From NCBI RefSeq assembly GCF_000426645.1, contig NZ_AUFT01000008.1:124001-188000 (forward strand): a stretch of 64,000 bases of DNA, read 5' to 3'. This DNA comes from Nakamurella lactea DSM 19367. GTDB taxonomy: Bacteria > Actinomycetota > Actinomycetes > Mycobacteriales > Nakamurellaceae. Positions 8,852-17,509 of the stretch are shown here, one piece after another; the first letter of the stretch is position 1, and each line of letters begins with the position of its first letter. Below the pieces are notes generated by a model that was not told the origin of the DNA, searched no databases, and saw nothing but the letters and a program-made list of their open reading frames with translations. The position numbers and the translations under genes are program-made.

Positions 8852-9715
8852 CCTGGCGAGTGCGGCCGGCCTGTCCAGCCGTGTCAGCTTCTGCGGATTT
8901 CGCATCAGATAGATCCGGGTGATGCTTCCGTCCTCCACGACGACGCTCACCGCGGTCGTCTCGCCGTTGATCTCGAACCGGCCCGCCGGCGCGCCGTTGA
9001 GCCACACGGTCGTCGTCTCGAACCCGGCCTCCAGTCCATGTGCGCGGGCGAGCACCTTCGCCACCAGCTCGGCCCCGTGAATCGGAGCCAGCGCGGCGGC
9101 CACGATCCCGCCGCCATCAGCGGTCAGGACCACGTCCGGTGCCATCACCTCCATCAGCTCCAGCAACTGGCCGGTGCGCAGGGCGAGTAGGAAGCGTTCC
9201 ACCACGGCCTGCTGCTCCGACCGGCTGACCCGCACCCGCGGCCGCCTGGCCGCCACATGCACGCGGGCCCGCCGACCGATCTGCCGCACCGCGGCCGCGG
9301 ACTTCCCGATGGCCTCGGCGATCTCTTCGTACGGCAGGTCGAAGACCTCGCGGAGCACGAACACCGCGCGCTCGGCCGGGCCGAGCGTTTCCAGCACGGT
9401 CAGCATCGCGATCGAGACGCTCTCCGCGAGTTCGACGTCGTCGGCGACATCAGCGCTGGTCAACAGCGGCTCCGGCAGCCAATGGCCGATGTACTCCTCA
9501 CGGCGGCGCGACAACGTTCGCAGCCGGTTGAGCGCCTGCCGGGTAACGATTCTGACGAGATACGCCCGCGAGTCGCGCACCTGGCTGCGGTCGACGTCGG
9601 CCCACCGCAGCCAGGACTCCTGCAGCACGTCCTCCGCGTCGGCGGCCGACCCGAGCATCTCGTAGGCGACCGTGAACAGCAGGCTGCGATGGGCGACGAA
9701 CGGGTCGTCAGTCAT
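8849..9715 (-). CDS. sigJ: SigJ-type RNA polymerase sigma factor (ECF sigma with SnoaL-like C-terminal domain)
   Basis: A 288-residue ECF sigma factor. Region 2 is LLFTVAYEMLGSAADAEDVLQESWLRW with the DAED/VLQE motif, and region 4 is AVFVLREVFDLPYEEIAEAIGKSAAAVRQIGRRA. After about residue 165 a SnoaL-like domain follows (VVERFLLALRTGQLLELMEVMAPDVVLTADGGG), the hallmark of the SigJ/ECF41 group, in which this domain controls the sigma instead of a separate anti-sigma factor. The ATG overlaps the preceding gene by four bases (ATGA). The pairing with a carboxymuconolactone-decarboxylase-like gene is typical of ECF41 loci. Confidence 0.93.
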   Translation of the reverse strand: MTDDPFVAHRSLLFTVAYEMLGSAADAEDVLQESWLRWADVDRSQVRDSRAYLVRIVTRQALNRLRTLSRRREEYIGHWLPEPLLTSADVADDVELAESVSIAMLTVLETLGPAERAVFVLREVFDLPYEEIAEAIGKSAAAVRQIGRRARVHVAARRPRVRVSRSEQQAVVERFLLALRTGQLLELMEVMAPDVVLTADGGGIVAAALAPIHGAELVAKVLARAHGLEAGFETTTVWLNGAPAGRFEINGETTAVSVVVEDGSITRIYLMRNPQKLTRLDRPAALAR

Positions 9716-10290
9716 GCCGTGGACGCTACGCCCGAGCGTGCTGGCCGTGCGGCCAGCGGGATCTGGCAGCTATCGGAGTAGCCCTGTGACGTGATCCCTT
9801 GCGCCGTATTACATCTGGTCGACAGGTTGGCGAAGCCGATGAATACGGTGAGCTCAACCAGCGCGGCCGGGCCGAGCCGCTCCAGCAGGCTCGCCGACAA
9901 CCCGTCGGTGACGGTCGTCGGCGTATTGGTCATGGCTTCGGCGTACTCCATCACGTCCCGCTCCAGCGGCGTGAACACCTCCGACTGCCGCCAGCGCGGC
10001 ACCTGGCTGGCCTTCGTCAGGTCCAGGTTTTGGTTCTGTGCCAGGAAGTAATTGACGTCCAGGCACCAGCTGCAACCGACCTGCGCAGCGACGGCCATGT
10101 GCGCGAACGTCTTGAGGCTCGCGTCGGCAGCGCCCCAGCCGGCGACGCCGGCGGAGAATTCCTGGCTGGCCATCGCCACTTCGGGGTTGTTGTAGAGGAC
10201 CTCGACCGGTTCGGGCACGGACCCGAGCTGCTCGATCAGGTTCTCCCTGATTTCGGTGGGGACCTCTGCCTTCGGAACTCGCAACGCCAT
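9712..10290 (-). CDS. Carboxymuconolactone decarboxylase / AhpD-like protein
   Basis: A 192-residue alpha-helical protein with the AhpD core motif VGCSWCLDVNYFLAQ; the two Cys of CSWC are the redox pair in alkylhydroperoxidase D. I chose the ATG at 10290, giving MALRVPKAEVPTEIRENL, because GAGGAG lies about seven bases upstream; a longer start at 10323 lacks such a site. ECF41/SigJ sigma factors usually direct transcription of exactly this kind of neighbour, so it is the likely SigJ target and probably acts in peroxide or quinone stress. The stop is coupled to the sigJ start. Confidence 0.9.
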   Translation of the reverse strand: MALRVPKAEVPTEIRENLIEQLGSVPEPVEVLYNNPEVAMASQEFSAGVAGWGAADASLKTFAHMAVAAQVGCSWCLDVNYFLAQNQNLDLTKASQVPRWRQSEVFTPLERDVMEYAEAMTNTPTTVTDGLSASLLERLGPAALVELTVFIGFANLSTRCNTAQGITSQGYSDSCQIPLAARPARSGVASTA

Positions 10291-10416
10291 CGTGTTCTCC
10301 TCGCCAGTTGGATTGTTCGGCATGAAGACACCGTGTTCCCAGCGAATGTGACAGCCCCGAGCCTTGAACGAGTACCGGCCGGCTCGGTTCTCGCGATATC
10401 TGGGCGGGTGTCAAGG

Positions 10417-11046
10417 CTACGGGTGGCGGACGAGGCCGAGGGTGGCGATCAGGTCCTCGTGGAGTTCGAACCAGACGCGGTGGCAGGAGTCGAGGTCGGT
10501 GCGGTCGACCCAGCCGCCGTCCCCGCGCCAGGCCTGCTGGAGTGCGGCGGCGAATCGCGGGTCGTAGCTCCGGAACCGGGTGAGGGAGCCGCCCAGCCGC
10601 TCGGCGAGTGGAGTGAGTCCGCGGTGAATGGCGGCGAGCTCGTCGAGGACGGCGTCGTCCCAGGCGGGATCGGAGTGGTCGTTGACGGCGAGCGGATCAC
10701 CCGGGGTGGGGCGCAGTTGCCAACGGGTGCAAGCCTTTTGCAGGCGGGTGTTGAGTGGCAGGAAGTCGCGGTAGACCGCGCGGACCTCGTCGCCGGCGCC
10801 GACCTGATCGAGCTCGGCAGCGAGCCGGCGTTCATTCTCTTGACGGCCGGACTCGCGCAGGGACCATCCGGCGAGGTCGGCGAAGGCGGCGCGTTCGACC
10901 CAGCCGCGCACCTGGAAGTCCTCGAGCAGCGCCGCGGTCCGGGCCGGATCCATGCAATAGCGGCGGGTGATCGCCGCGGTGTCGGCGAATCCGAGGAGGC
11001 GAACGGCATGCAGGGTCAGCAGTTCGGGACGCGAGCTGTGGGTCAT
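10417..11046 (-). CDS. Putative winged-helix regulatory protein, function unknown
   Basis: A 209-residue soluble protein. The first 60 residues (LTLHAVRLLGFADTAAITRR, then ALLEDFQVRGWVER) look like a small winged helix. The remainder is helical and rich in Leu, Arg and Trp, with RDFLPLNTRLQKACTRWQLRP and DPRFAAALQQAWRG. I do not recognise a catalytic motif. It is the second gene of a two-gene minus-strand operon: its ATG overlaps the stop of the small HTH gene by four bases. The pair is divergent from a PEP-synthase-like gene, so both may regulate it. Confidence 0.7.
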   Translation of the reverse strand: MTHSSRPELLTLHAVRLLGFADTAAITRRYCMDPARTAALLEDFQVRGWVERAAFADLAGWSLRESGRQENERRLAAELDQVGAGDEVRAVYRDFLPLNTRLQKACTRWQLRPTPGDPLAVNDHSDPAWDDAVLDELAAIHRGLTPLAERLGGSLTRFRSYDPRFAAALQQAWRGDGGWVDRTDLDSCHRVWFELHEDLIATLGLVRHP

Positions 11047-11438
11047 GAGTCGGCGCTCTGTCGGCCGGCCAGCCGGTTGAAGTACTGCTGGCAGGCCTGC
11101 GGGGAATTGAATCCCATCGCCTCCGCGATCTGCGCCCAGGTGAGGCCGGCGCTCCGGGCGGTGAACAGCAGCCCGGCCTCGAGTCCGTCGATCTCGGCCC
11201 GGGCGGCGGGCAGCAGCGTGAGTGCGCTCAGCACCCCCGAGGGGTCCAGATTGCCGGCGCGCCAGAGCGCGAAATGAGCGAGGTCAACGGCGGACGGCGG
11301 GGCCGGCGGCGGCCGCCATGGACGGGCGGCGAGCGTTTCGGCGCCGAGCCGGCGCAGAACCTCGCCGGCGTCCTGTTCCCGGCGCGCTCGATGGTGATCG
11401 CGACGGGCCGCCTCGTCGCTCTCCTGATTGCGTTCCAT
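11043..11438 (-). CDS. Small HTH DNA-binding protein
   Basis: A 131-residue protein. An Arg-rich N-terminus is followed by a helical middle and a C-terminal helix-turn-helix, AGLTWAQIAEAMGFNSPQAC, then QQYFNRL. Proteins of this pattern are common in actinobacteria and are taken as regulators. A relative sits at 40491-40862 in this window (GATWKDIGALYGLSKQGAQQ). I prefer the ATG at 11438; a GTG three codons earlier is possible. It is divergent from the PEP-synthase-like gene, and the shared 56-base intergenic region holds two TCAAC-N5-GTTG sites, suggesting autoregulation. Confidence 0.75.
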   Translation of the reverse strand: MERNQESDEAARRDHHRARREQDAGEVLRRLGAETLAARPWRPPPAPPSAVDLAHFALWRAGNLDPSGVLSALTLLPAARAEIDGLEAGLLFTARSAGLTWAQIAEAMGFNSPQACQQYFNRLAGRQSADS

Positions 11439-11456
11439 GGTCCCCACCCTGCAGAA

Positions 11457-11485
11457 TCAACAGAATGTTGTCAACGTTTTGTTGA
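11457..11485. promoter_or_regulatory. Tandem operator candidates TCAAC-N5-GTTG
   Basis: Two adjacent dyads, TCAACAGAATGTTGT (11457-11471) and TCAACGTTTTGTTGA (11471-11485), together form a 29-base imperfect palindrome that matches its own reverse complement at most positions. It fills the divergent intergenic region and ends ten bases before the ATG at 11495, next to the AGAGG ribosome site. The same 15-mer pattern recurs at 40873-40910 beside a related HTH gene. Confidence 0.6.
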
Positions 11486-11494
11486 GAGGTCCGG

Positions 11495-12697
11495 ATGATC
11501 GTCGCCCTCCGCGACGCCGCCGCCGGGACAAGCGGCGGTAAGGCGGCCGCGCTGGCTGCGTTGCTGGCCGCCGGGCTGCCGGTGCCCGACGGCTTCGTCA
11601 TCCCGTTCGACAGCTTCCGGGCGGCCGCCGACGGTTTGCCTGACGGCCTCCGCCGTCCTCTCCCAGCCGGGCTGATCGGCGCTCTTGCCGACGGGTTGGA
11701 AGAGTTCGGTGACGTGCCGGTCGCGGTCCGTTCGTCAGCCGATTCCGAGGACACGAATGACGCGTCAGGCGCCGGTCAGCACGACAGCGTGCTCGGAGTG
11801 CGTGGTGTCCACGACGTCGCTGACGCAGTCCGAACATGTTGGGCCTCACTGCATTCGGCGCGCGCCGTCAGCTACCGACGTCGTGCAGATCCCAGTGGCA
11901 CCGATCAGGACCGGCCGCCGGCACGTCCGGCGATGGCGGTGCTCGTTCAACGCCTCGTCGATGCCGAGGTCTCCGGCGTCATGTTCACCCCGGCGGGCGC
12001 GAACGATGGCACCGCGATCGAGGCATCGTGGGGTCTGGGTCCCAGCGTCGTCGGCGGAATCGTCACCCCCGATTCCTACCGGGTGGCCGCGGACGGGTCG
12101 ATCGACAGCACCATCTCGGACAAGCGAACCCGCATTGATCGCGATGGCGGACGGTTGGTCACCCGGCCGGTGCCGGCCGACGCCAGCAACCGGCCGGCGC
12201 TCGACAGTGCGGAGCTCACCCGGCTCGCCGCAATGGGCCACAAGATCGCCGACCTGCTCGGCGGGCCGCAGGACGTCGAGTGGGCGATCACCGGCGGCCA
12301 ACTCTGGATCCTGCAGTCCCGGCCGGTCACCGCCGCCGCACCGCAGACCGTCGGAATTCGGACCGCCCCGACTGCCACCCTGGCCGGAACACCGGGCAGT
12401 CACGGATCCGCGACCGGCGTGGCGCGAGTGGTCCGGGGCGCCGACGACTTCCACCGGGTACGTCGCGGCGACATCCTGATCTGCCCCTACACCGATCCGG
12501 GCTGGACGCCGCTGCTGCGGATCGCCGCCGGAGTCGTCACCGAGACCGGCGGCGTGCTCTGCCATGCCGCGATCGTCGCCCGCGAGTTGCGTATCCCCGC
12601 AGTCCTCGGCTGCCGGAACGCCACCACCGAGATCCGCGACGGGACCACCATCACCATCGACGGCACCACCGGGACCATCGTCAGCGTGCCATCGTGA
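11495..12697 (+). CDS. PEP/pyruvate-binding domain protein, two-domain form (ATP-grasp plus swivelling His domain)
   Basis: A 400-residue protein with the N-terminal ATP-grasp domain of PEP synthase and pyruvate phosphate dikinase (GGKAAALAALLAAGLPVPDG, VAVRSSADSEDTNDASGAGQ, QRLVDAEVSGVMFTP, DVEWAITGGQLWILQSRPVT). The C-terminal mobile domain carries the phospho-acceptor His in GGVLCHAAIVARELRIPAVLG. There is no PEP-binding TIM barrel and no rifamycin-binding insert, so it is neither a full PEP synthase nor a normal rifampin phosphotransferase. It probably transfers phosphate from ATP through the His to an unknown acceptor. It overlaps the phosphatase gene by four bases (GTGA). Confidence 0.88.
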   Translation: MIVALRDAAAGTSGGKAAALAALLAAGLPVPDGFVIPFDSFRAAADGLPDGLRRPLPAGLIGALADGLEEFGDVPVAVRSSADSEDTNDASGAGQHDSVLGVRGVHDVADAVRTCWASLHSARAVSYRRRADPSGTDQDRPPARPAMAVLVQRLVDAEVSGVMFTPAGANDGTAIEASWGLGPSVVGGIVTPDSYRVAADGSIDSTISDKRTRIDRDGGRLVTRPVPADASNRPALDSAELTRLAAMGHKIADLLGGPQDVEWAITGGQLWILQSRPVTAAAPQTVGIRTAPTATLAGTPGSHGSATGVARVVRGADDFHRVRRGDILICPYTDPGWTPLLRIAAGVVTETGGVLCHAAIVARELRIPAVLGCRNATTEIRDGTTITIDGTTGTIVSVPS

Positions 12698-13296
12698 CCC
12701 GCCACCTTTACGTCGCCCGTCACGGAGAGGCGGACGCGTTCGGTGAAATCACCGACATCGGCCGGCGACAGGCCGCTCTGCTCGGCCGGCGTCTGGCCGA
12801 CATCGAGTTCGACGCGGTCTGGCACTCCCCGTTGCCACGGGCCGTCGAAAGTACTCGCGAACTGGCACCGCTCCTGCGCCCTGGCACTCCCGCCGCCGAG
12901 GCCGCCGAACTGATCGACCACGTTCCGTACGTTCCCACTCCCGCGGAGACACCCGCCGGCTGGATCCCGTTCTTCGACGGCTATGACGCCACCGACGCCG
13001 CAGCCGGGAACCGGATCGCGGAGCGCCTGGTCGTCCGTTTCGGCACCGCCCCCGAGGCCGATGCCCCTGACACCCACGAGCTGCTGATCACCCACGCGTA
13101 CCCGATCGCCTGGCTGGTCCGCCACGCCTTGGACGCTCCACCAGCCCGTTGGCTCGGGCTGGACAGCGCCAACACCGCACTCACCGTCATCGAATACCGG
13201 CCCCAGCTGCCGCCCGGACTCGTCATGTTCAACGACCAGAGCCACCTGCCCGCAGAACTGCGCTGGACCGGGTTCGGTACCAGGGCACGAACCTGA
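12694..13296 (+). CDS. Histidine phosphatase family protein
   Basis: A 200-residue phosphoglycerate-mutase-like protein. The catalytic motif is YVARHGEAD near the N-terminus, with the second conserved His in LLITHAYPIAWLVRHAL and the acidic/Arg region HSPLPRAVESTREL. The GTG start overlaps the stop of the PEP-synthase-like gene (GTGA), so the two proteins are made together. A phospho-transferring enzyme coupled to a phosphatase suggests they act on the same phosphorylated compound or protein; this is an inference from context. Confidence 0.9.
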   Translation: MTRHLYVARHGEADAFGEITDIGRRQAALLGRRLADIEFDAVWHSPLPRAVESTRELAPLLRPGTPAAEAAELIDHVPYVPTPAETPAGWIPFFDGYDATDAAAGNRIAERLVVRFGTAPEADAPDTHELLITHAYPIAWLVRHALDAPPARWLGLDSANTALTVIEYRPQLPPGLVMFNDQSHLPAELRWTGFGTRART

Positions 13297-13313
13297 CTGG
13301 AACCCCCGTTATC

Positions 13314-13352
13314 GGGGAAATTTGGCCGCGTAGTCTCGGCCGAATTGCACCC
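13314..13352. repeat. Palindromic repeat, diverged copy of the GGCCGCGTAGTCGCGGCC family
   Basis: The core GGCCGCGTAGTCTCGGCC in this 139-base gap between the phosphatase gene and pntA is a variant of the longer element found exactly twice at 45392-45435 and 46486-46529. The arms around it (GGGGAAATT and AATTGCACC) also resemble those copies. It can fold into a hairpin and may act as a terminator or be a REP-like element. Confidence 0.6.
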
Positions 13353-13435
13353 AATCCAGGGTCCGGGACGGCGGGCAGTACGGTCACAGCAGGGTCGGCC
13401 CCGAACGTCAACGGTGTCGACGGCGAGGAGGCGGC

Positions 13436-15127
13436 GTGCTGATCGGAGTTCCGCGGGAGTCGACCCCCGGCCGGCAGATGGTGGCTGCAACGCCCAAGTC
13501 GGTCGGTGTGCTGATCGGACTGGGGCACCGGGTCCGGGTGCAGCGCCAGGCCGGCACCGTCGCCGGATTCCCCGATGCGGATTACGCCGCTGCCGGCGCC
13601 GAACTGTCCGAACGAGAGCAGGTGTTCGCCTGCGAGCTGGTCACCATGATCGGCCCGCCGACCGCCGACGAGATCGGCCTGCTGCGGCCCGGTGCCCTGC
13701 TCGCCGCCCAGCTGGCGCCGGCCCGATCCCCCGAACTGCTCGCCGCGCTGGCCCGGGCGAACGTCACCGCGCTGGCAGTGGATGCCGTCCCGCGGATCTC
13801 TCGGGCGCAGTCGCTGGACGTGCTCAGCTCGATGGCGAACCTGGCCGGGTATCGGGCGGTGATCGAGGCGGCGCATGCCTACGGCGGGCTGTTCTCCGGG
13901 CAGGTCACAGCGGCCGGGAAGTCCCAGCCCGCCAGGGTTTTCGTCGTCGGGGCCGGCGTCGCCGGGCTGGCCGCGGTCGGCGCGGCCAACAGCCTCGGCG
14001 CCCGGGTGCTCGCCTTCGACGTGCGACCCGAGGTGGCCGAACAGGTCGAGTCGATGGGCGCCGAGTTCGTCCGGCTGGATCTGGGCGACGCGCAGCAGAC
14101 CAGGGCCGACGGCTATGCCTCCGAACTCAGCGGGGGCGCGGAGGCGTTGGCCGCCAAGATGTATGACGAACAGGCACGGGCCGCCGACGTAGTGATCACC
14201 ACCGCGCTGATCCCCGGCCGGCCCGCGCCCCGGCTGATCACCGACGCCACCGTGGCCGTGATGCGGCCCGGCAGCGTGCTGGTCGACCTGGCCGCGGCAA
14301 ACGGTGGCAACGTCGCCGGCACGGTGCCCGGCGAGCGCGTGGTCACCGACAACGGGGTGACGATTCTCGGCTATACCGACCTGGCCGACCGGCTACCCAC
14401 CCAGGCGTCCCAGCTGTTCGGCACCAACATGGTGAATCTGGTGAAGCTGCTCGACCGGGACAACCCCGCTACGCCTCAGCGGGACAACCCCGCTACGCCC
14501 CCGCGGGACAACCCCGCTACGCCTCAGCGGGACAACCCCGCTACGCCCGAGCGGGACAACCCCGCTACGCCCGGGACCGCGACAGTTGAGGCCGGAGCCA
14601 GAACCGCGGCGCCGGCCGTCGACCTGGACGACGAGGTGCTCCGCGGGATGACGGTGGCCCACCAGGGCCGGGTGCTGTGGCCGCCACCGCCGATCGCGGT
14701 GAGCGCGGCCGTTCCGGCCGCCGCGGCTGTCCCGGATCCCGCTGCGCTGGCGGAGAAGCCGGACGCTGCAACGCTTCCCGGCGGCCTGCGCCGCCGGACC
14801 GTCATCCTCGGGCTGTTGGCGGTGCTGTTCGCGCTGGGCGCGACCTTCTCGCCACCGGCCTTCCTCGGGCACCTGACGGTGTTCGCGCTGGCGGTGGTGG
14901 TCGGCTTCTATGTCATCACCAACGTCACCCACGCGCTGCACACCCCGCTGATGTCGGTGACCAACGCGATCTCCGGGATCATCGCGGTCGGCGCGCTGTT
15001 GCAGGTGGGCAGCAGCAACACCGCGATCATGCTGATCTCACTGGCCGGCCTGGTGGTCGCCTCGATCAACATCTTCGGTGGCTTCGCGGTGACCGACCGC
15101 ATGCTCGGCATGTTCCGGCGGGACTGA
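13436..15127 (+). CDS. pntA: NAD(P) transhydrogenase, alpha subunit (with repeat-encoded linker)
   Basis: Alpha subunit of the proton-translocating transhydrogenase, which drives NADPH formation from NADH, 563 residues. The N-terminal NAD-binding domain I includes [20 protein letters not shown] and the Rossmann motif [20 protein letters not shown]. The C-terminal part of about 115 residues has four membrane helices ([20 protein letters not shown]). Both parts are fused as in E. coli PntA. Between them, residues about 341-380 are five repeats of RDNPATPx encoded by a 24-bp repeat array. GAGGAG before the GTG supports the start. pntB follows after five bases. Confidence 0.95.
   Translation: MLIGVPRESTPGRQMVAATPKSVGVLIGLGHRVRVQRQAGTVAGFPDADYAAAGAELSEREQVFACELVTMIGPPTADEIGLLRPGALLAAQLAPARSPELLAALARANVTALAVDAVPRISRAQSLDVLSSMANLAGYRAVIEAAHAYGGLFSGQVTAAGKSQPARVFVVGAGVAGLAAVGAANSLGARVLAFDVRPEVAEQVESMGAEFVRLDLGDAQQTRADGYASELSGGAEALAAKMYDEQARAADVVITTALIPGRPAPRLITDATVAVMRPGSVLVDLAAANGGNVAGTVPGERVVTDNGVTILGYTDLADRLPTQASQLFGTNMVNLVKLLDRDNPATPQRDNPATPPRDNPATPQRDNPATPERDNPATPGTATVEAGARTAAPAVDLDDEVLRGMTVAHQGRVLWPPPPIAVSAAVPAAAAVPDPAALAEKPDAATLPGGLRRRTVILGLLAVLFALGATFSPPAFLGHLTVFALAVVVGFYVITNVTHALHTPLMSVTNAISGIIAVGALLQVGSSNTAIMLISLAGLVVASINIFGGFAVTDRMLGMFRRD
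14456..14575 (+). repeat. Five 24-bp repeats inside pntA, coding RDNPATPx
   Basis: Five head-to-tail units of exactly 24 bp. The first 20 bases of each, CGGGACAACCCCGCTACGCC, are invariant and the last four vary. Because 24 is a multiple of three the array is translated in frame as eight-residue units. The same 20-mer occurs three more times outside coding sequence after pntB (16548-16648), so a dispersed repeat has been accepted into the linker between the NAD-binding and membrane domains. Confidence 0.95.
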
Positions 15128-15132
15128 CCGCG

Positions 15133-16539
15133 ATGACGCTGAATGCGACCGTCCAGGTCGCCTACATCCTCGCGGCGCTGTTGTTCATCGCCGCGCTGGC
15201 CGGCCTGTCCCGGCACGAAACCGCCAAGCGCGGCAATCGATTCGGCATCGCCGGAATGACGATCGCGGTCGTTGCCACCGCCGTGGTGGCGGTGCGGGAC
15301 TCCAGCCGCGGGGCACTGCTCACCCTGCTGTTGATCGCGGTCGCGATGGCGATCGGCGCCAGCATCGGCATCTGGCGTGCGCGCAAGGTGCAGATGACCG
15401 GCATGCCGGAATTGATCGCCATGTTGCACAGTTTCGTCGGGCTGGCCGCGGTGCTGGTCGGCTTCAACACCTACCTCGAGCACGAGCCGCTGTCCGGCGG
15501 CGAGCTGCGGATCCACCTGGTGGAGATCGTGCTCGGGGTGTTCGTCGGCGCGGTGACGCTGACCGGCTCGATCATCGCCTGGGGCAAGCTGTCTGCTCGT
15601 ATTTCGTCAGCCCCGTTGATGTTGCCGCACCGGCATCTGCTCAATCTGTTGGTGCTGATCGTCACCCTGGCCCTGACCATTTGGTTCGCTGTTTCCCCCA
15701 GCCTGGTGCTGCTGCTGATCGTCGCGGTGATCGCGCTGGCCTTCGGGCTGCACCTGGTCGCCTCGATCGGCGGCGGCGACATGCCGGTGGTGATCTCGAT
15801 GCTCAACTCCTACAGCGGGTGGGCCGCGGCGTTCGCCGGCTTCATGCTGGGCAACGACCTGCTGATCGTCACCGGCGCGCTGGTCGGCAGTTCGGGCGCG
15901 TTCCTGAGCTACCTGATGTGCAAGGGGATGAACCGCTCGTTCTTCTCGGTGATCGCCGGCGGTTTCGGCGCCGGCAGCACGACCGGCGCGGGTAGCGGGA
16001 ACAGCACCGAGTACGGCGAGCATCGGGAGATCACCGCCGATCAGACCGCGGAGCTGCTGCGGCAGGCCACGTCCGTGGTGATCACCCCCGGCTACGGGAT
16101 GGCGGTGGCGCAGGCCCAGCACCCGGTGGCCGACCTGGCCGCGCGGCTGCGGGCGAACGGGACCCAGGTGCGGTTCGGCATCCATCCGGTCGCCGGCCGG
16201 CTGCCAGGACACATGAACGTGCTGCTGGCCGAGGCGAGGGTGCCCTACGACATCGTGCTGGAGATGGACGAGATCAACGGCGATCTGGCCGGTACCGACG
16301 TGGTGCTGGTGATCGGCGCCAACGACACGGTGAACCCGGCGGCGCTTGACGAGCCGGGCAGCCCGATCGCCGGCATGCCGGTGCTGCACGTCTGGGACGC
16401 CCGCGACGTGGTGGTGTTCAAGCGGTCGATGGCCACCGGCTATGCCGGCGTGCAGAACCCACTGTTCTTCAAGGACAACAGCCAGATGCTCTTCGGCGAC
16501 GCCAAAGACCGGGTCGAGGACATCCTGCGCGCGCTCTGA
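15133..16539 (+). CDS. pntB: NAD(P) transhydrogenase, beta subunit
   Basis: A 468-residue beta subunit of the membrane transhydrogenase. About eight or nine membrane helices come first (for example [20 protein letters not shown] and [21 protein letters not shown]). The C-terminal NADP(H)-binding domain III starts near residue 300 with [20 protein letters not shown] and includes [34 protein letters not shown] and [17 protein letters not shown]. The ATG at 15133 is five bases after the pntA stop, so the genes form an operon. The gene is followed at once by a palindrome made of the same repeat that sits inside pntA. Confidence 0.96.
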   Translation: MTLNATVQVAYILAALLFIAALAGLSRHETAKRGNRFGIAGMTIAVVATAVVAVRDSSRGALLTLLLIAVAMAIGASIGIWRARKVQMTGMPELIAMLHSFVGLAAVLVGFNTYLEHEPLSGGELRIHLVEIVLGVFVGAVTLTGSIIAWGKLSARISSAPLMLPHRHLLNLLVLIVTLALTIWFAVSPSLVLLLIVAVIALAFGLHLVASIGGGDMPVVISMLNSYSGWAAAFAGFMLGNDLLIVTGALVGSSGAFLSYLMCKGMNRSFFSVIAGGFGAGSTTGAGSGNSTEYGEHREITADQTAELLRQATSVVITPGYGMAVAQAQHPVADLAARLRANGTQVRFGIHPVAGRLPGHMNVLLAEARVPYDIVLEMDEINGDLAGTDVVLVIGANDTVNPAALDEPGSPIAGMPVLHVWDARDVVVFKRSMATGYAGVQNPLFFKDNSQMLFGDAKDRVEDILRAL

Positions 16540-16547
16540 CCCCATCA

Positions 16548-16648
16548 GGCGTAGCGGGGTTGTCCCGGCCTCCGGCGGGACAACCCCGCTACGCCGTCGG
16601 GCGGGGGCGCCCCGGGTGGCGCCGACTCCGGGACAACCCCGCTACGCC
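16548..16648. repeat. Palindrome and extra copy of the CGGGACAACCCCGCTACGCC element after pntB
   Basis: GGCGTAGCGGGGTTGTCCCG at 16548-16567 and its exact reverse complement at 16576-16595 form a 20-bp perfect hairpin with an 8-base loop, nine bases after the pntB stop. A third copy in the forward orientation is at 16629-16648. The hairpin lacks a U-tract but could end transcription. The 20-mer is identical to the unit repeated in pntA. Confidence 0.9.
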
Positions 16649-16680
16649 CGTCGGGGGTGCGGGCGGGGCAGAATCGACGG

Positions 16681-17292
16681 ATGGATCGTCCGTCGTTCGG
16701 CCCTGGTTCGTTGCTGGTGGCCACCCCGAGCCTGATCGATCCGTCGTTCCAGCGGACCGTCATCCTGCTACTGGCGCACGGTGACGACGGCACCCTCGGC
16801 GTGGTGCTGAACCGGCCGTCGGAGACCTCGGTGCAGACGGTGCTGCCGGGCTGGGAGCGCTGGGTGTCCAAGCCGCGGGCGATGTTCTACGGCGGCCCGG
16901 TCGGATCCTCGTCCGCGCTGTGTGTCGGCGTGCGCCGGGCCGGTACCTCCGCACCGGCCGGCTCGCTGGAGCAGGAGATCGATTCCCTGCTCGACCCGGT
17001 GGCCAGGCCATTGGCCAGGGTCTCCGGCGAACTCGTGCTGGTCGACCTGGACTCCGATCCGCTGGAGATCTTCACCCAGCTGCGCGGCGCTCGCGTCTAT
17101 GCCGGACATTCCGGTTGGGGCGCAGGTCAATTGGCTGACGAGATCGACCAGGGGTCGTGGTACGTGCTGGATTCGGAAGCCGATGACGTGCTCGCCGGCC
17201 CGAGCGTCGATCTGTGGTTCAGGGTGCTGCGACGGCAGGGCCTGCCGCTGGCGCTGGCGGCCTATCAGCCGCTCGAACCGTCACTCAACTGA
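16681..17292 (+). CDS. YqgE/AlgH family protein
   Basis: A 203-residue YqgE/AlgH (UPF0301) protein of unknown biochemical role. The family features are clear: FGPGSLLVATPSLIDPSFQRTVILLLAHGDDGTLGVVLNRPS near the start, MFYGGPVG in the middle and RVYAGHSGWGAGQLADEI near residue 140. It lacks signal peptide and membrane segments and is therefore cytoplasmic. It stands alone after the pnt genes, with the palindromic repeat between them. Confidence 0.95.
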   Translation: MDRPSFGPGSLLVATPSLIDPSFQRTVILLLAHGDDGTLGVVLNRPSETSVQTVLPGWERWVSKPRAMFYGGPVGSSSALCVGVRRAGTSAPAGSLEQEIDSLLDPVARPLARVSGELVLVDLDSDPLEIFTQLRGARVYAGHSGWGAGQLADEIDQGSWYVLDSEADDVLAGPSVDLWFRVLRRQGLPLALAAYQPLEPSLN

Positions 17293-17509
17293 GCGAAGTT
17301 CGGCGGTCGCCAAGACCCATGCGGCCGCTCGAATCGATGAGACGATCTCCGCACGGTCGCCGTTCGAGAGCACGGGAACGGGGGGATTCACCCGAATGGG
17401 TGCTGATGGTGCCATTGCGACAACAGGCGTCGCCCCATAGATTTGATTTGTTCTGACCGAATTCTGGGGAATCTCCGTCTTGCCTCCCGTCGTCCTGAAA
17501 GGCACACCT

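Noticed and set aside
17384-17393. GGGTGAATCC on the minus strand, similar to a piece of the c-di-AMP riboswitch
   Set aside because: It points away from any downstream minus-strand gene and the rest of the riboswitch is missing; on the plus strand it is part of a small CACCC/GGGTG hairpin.
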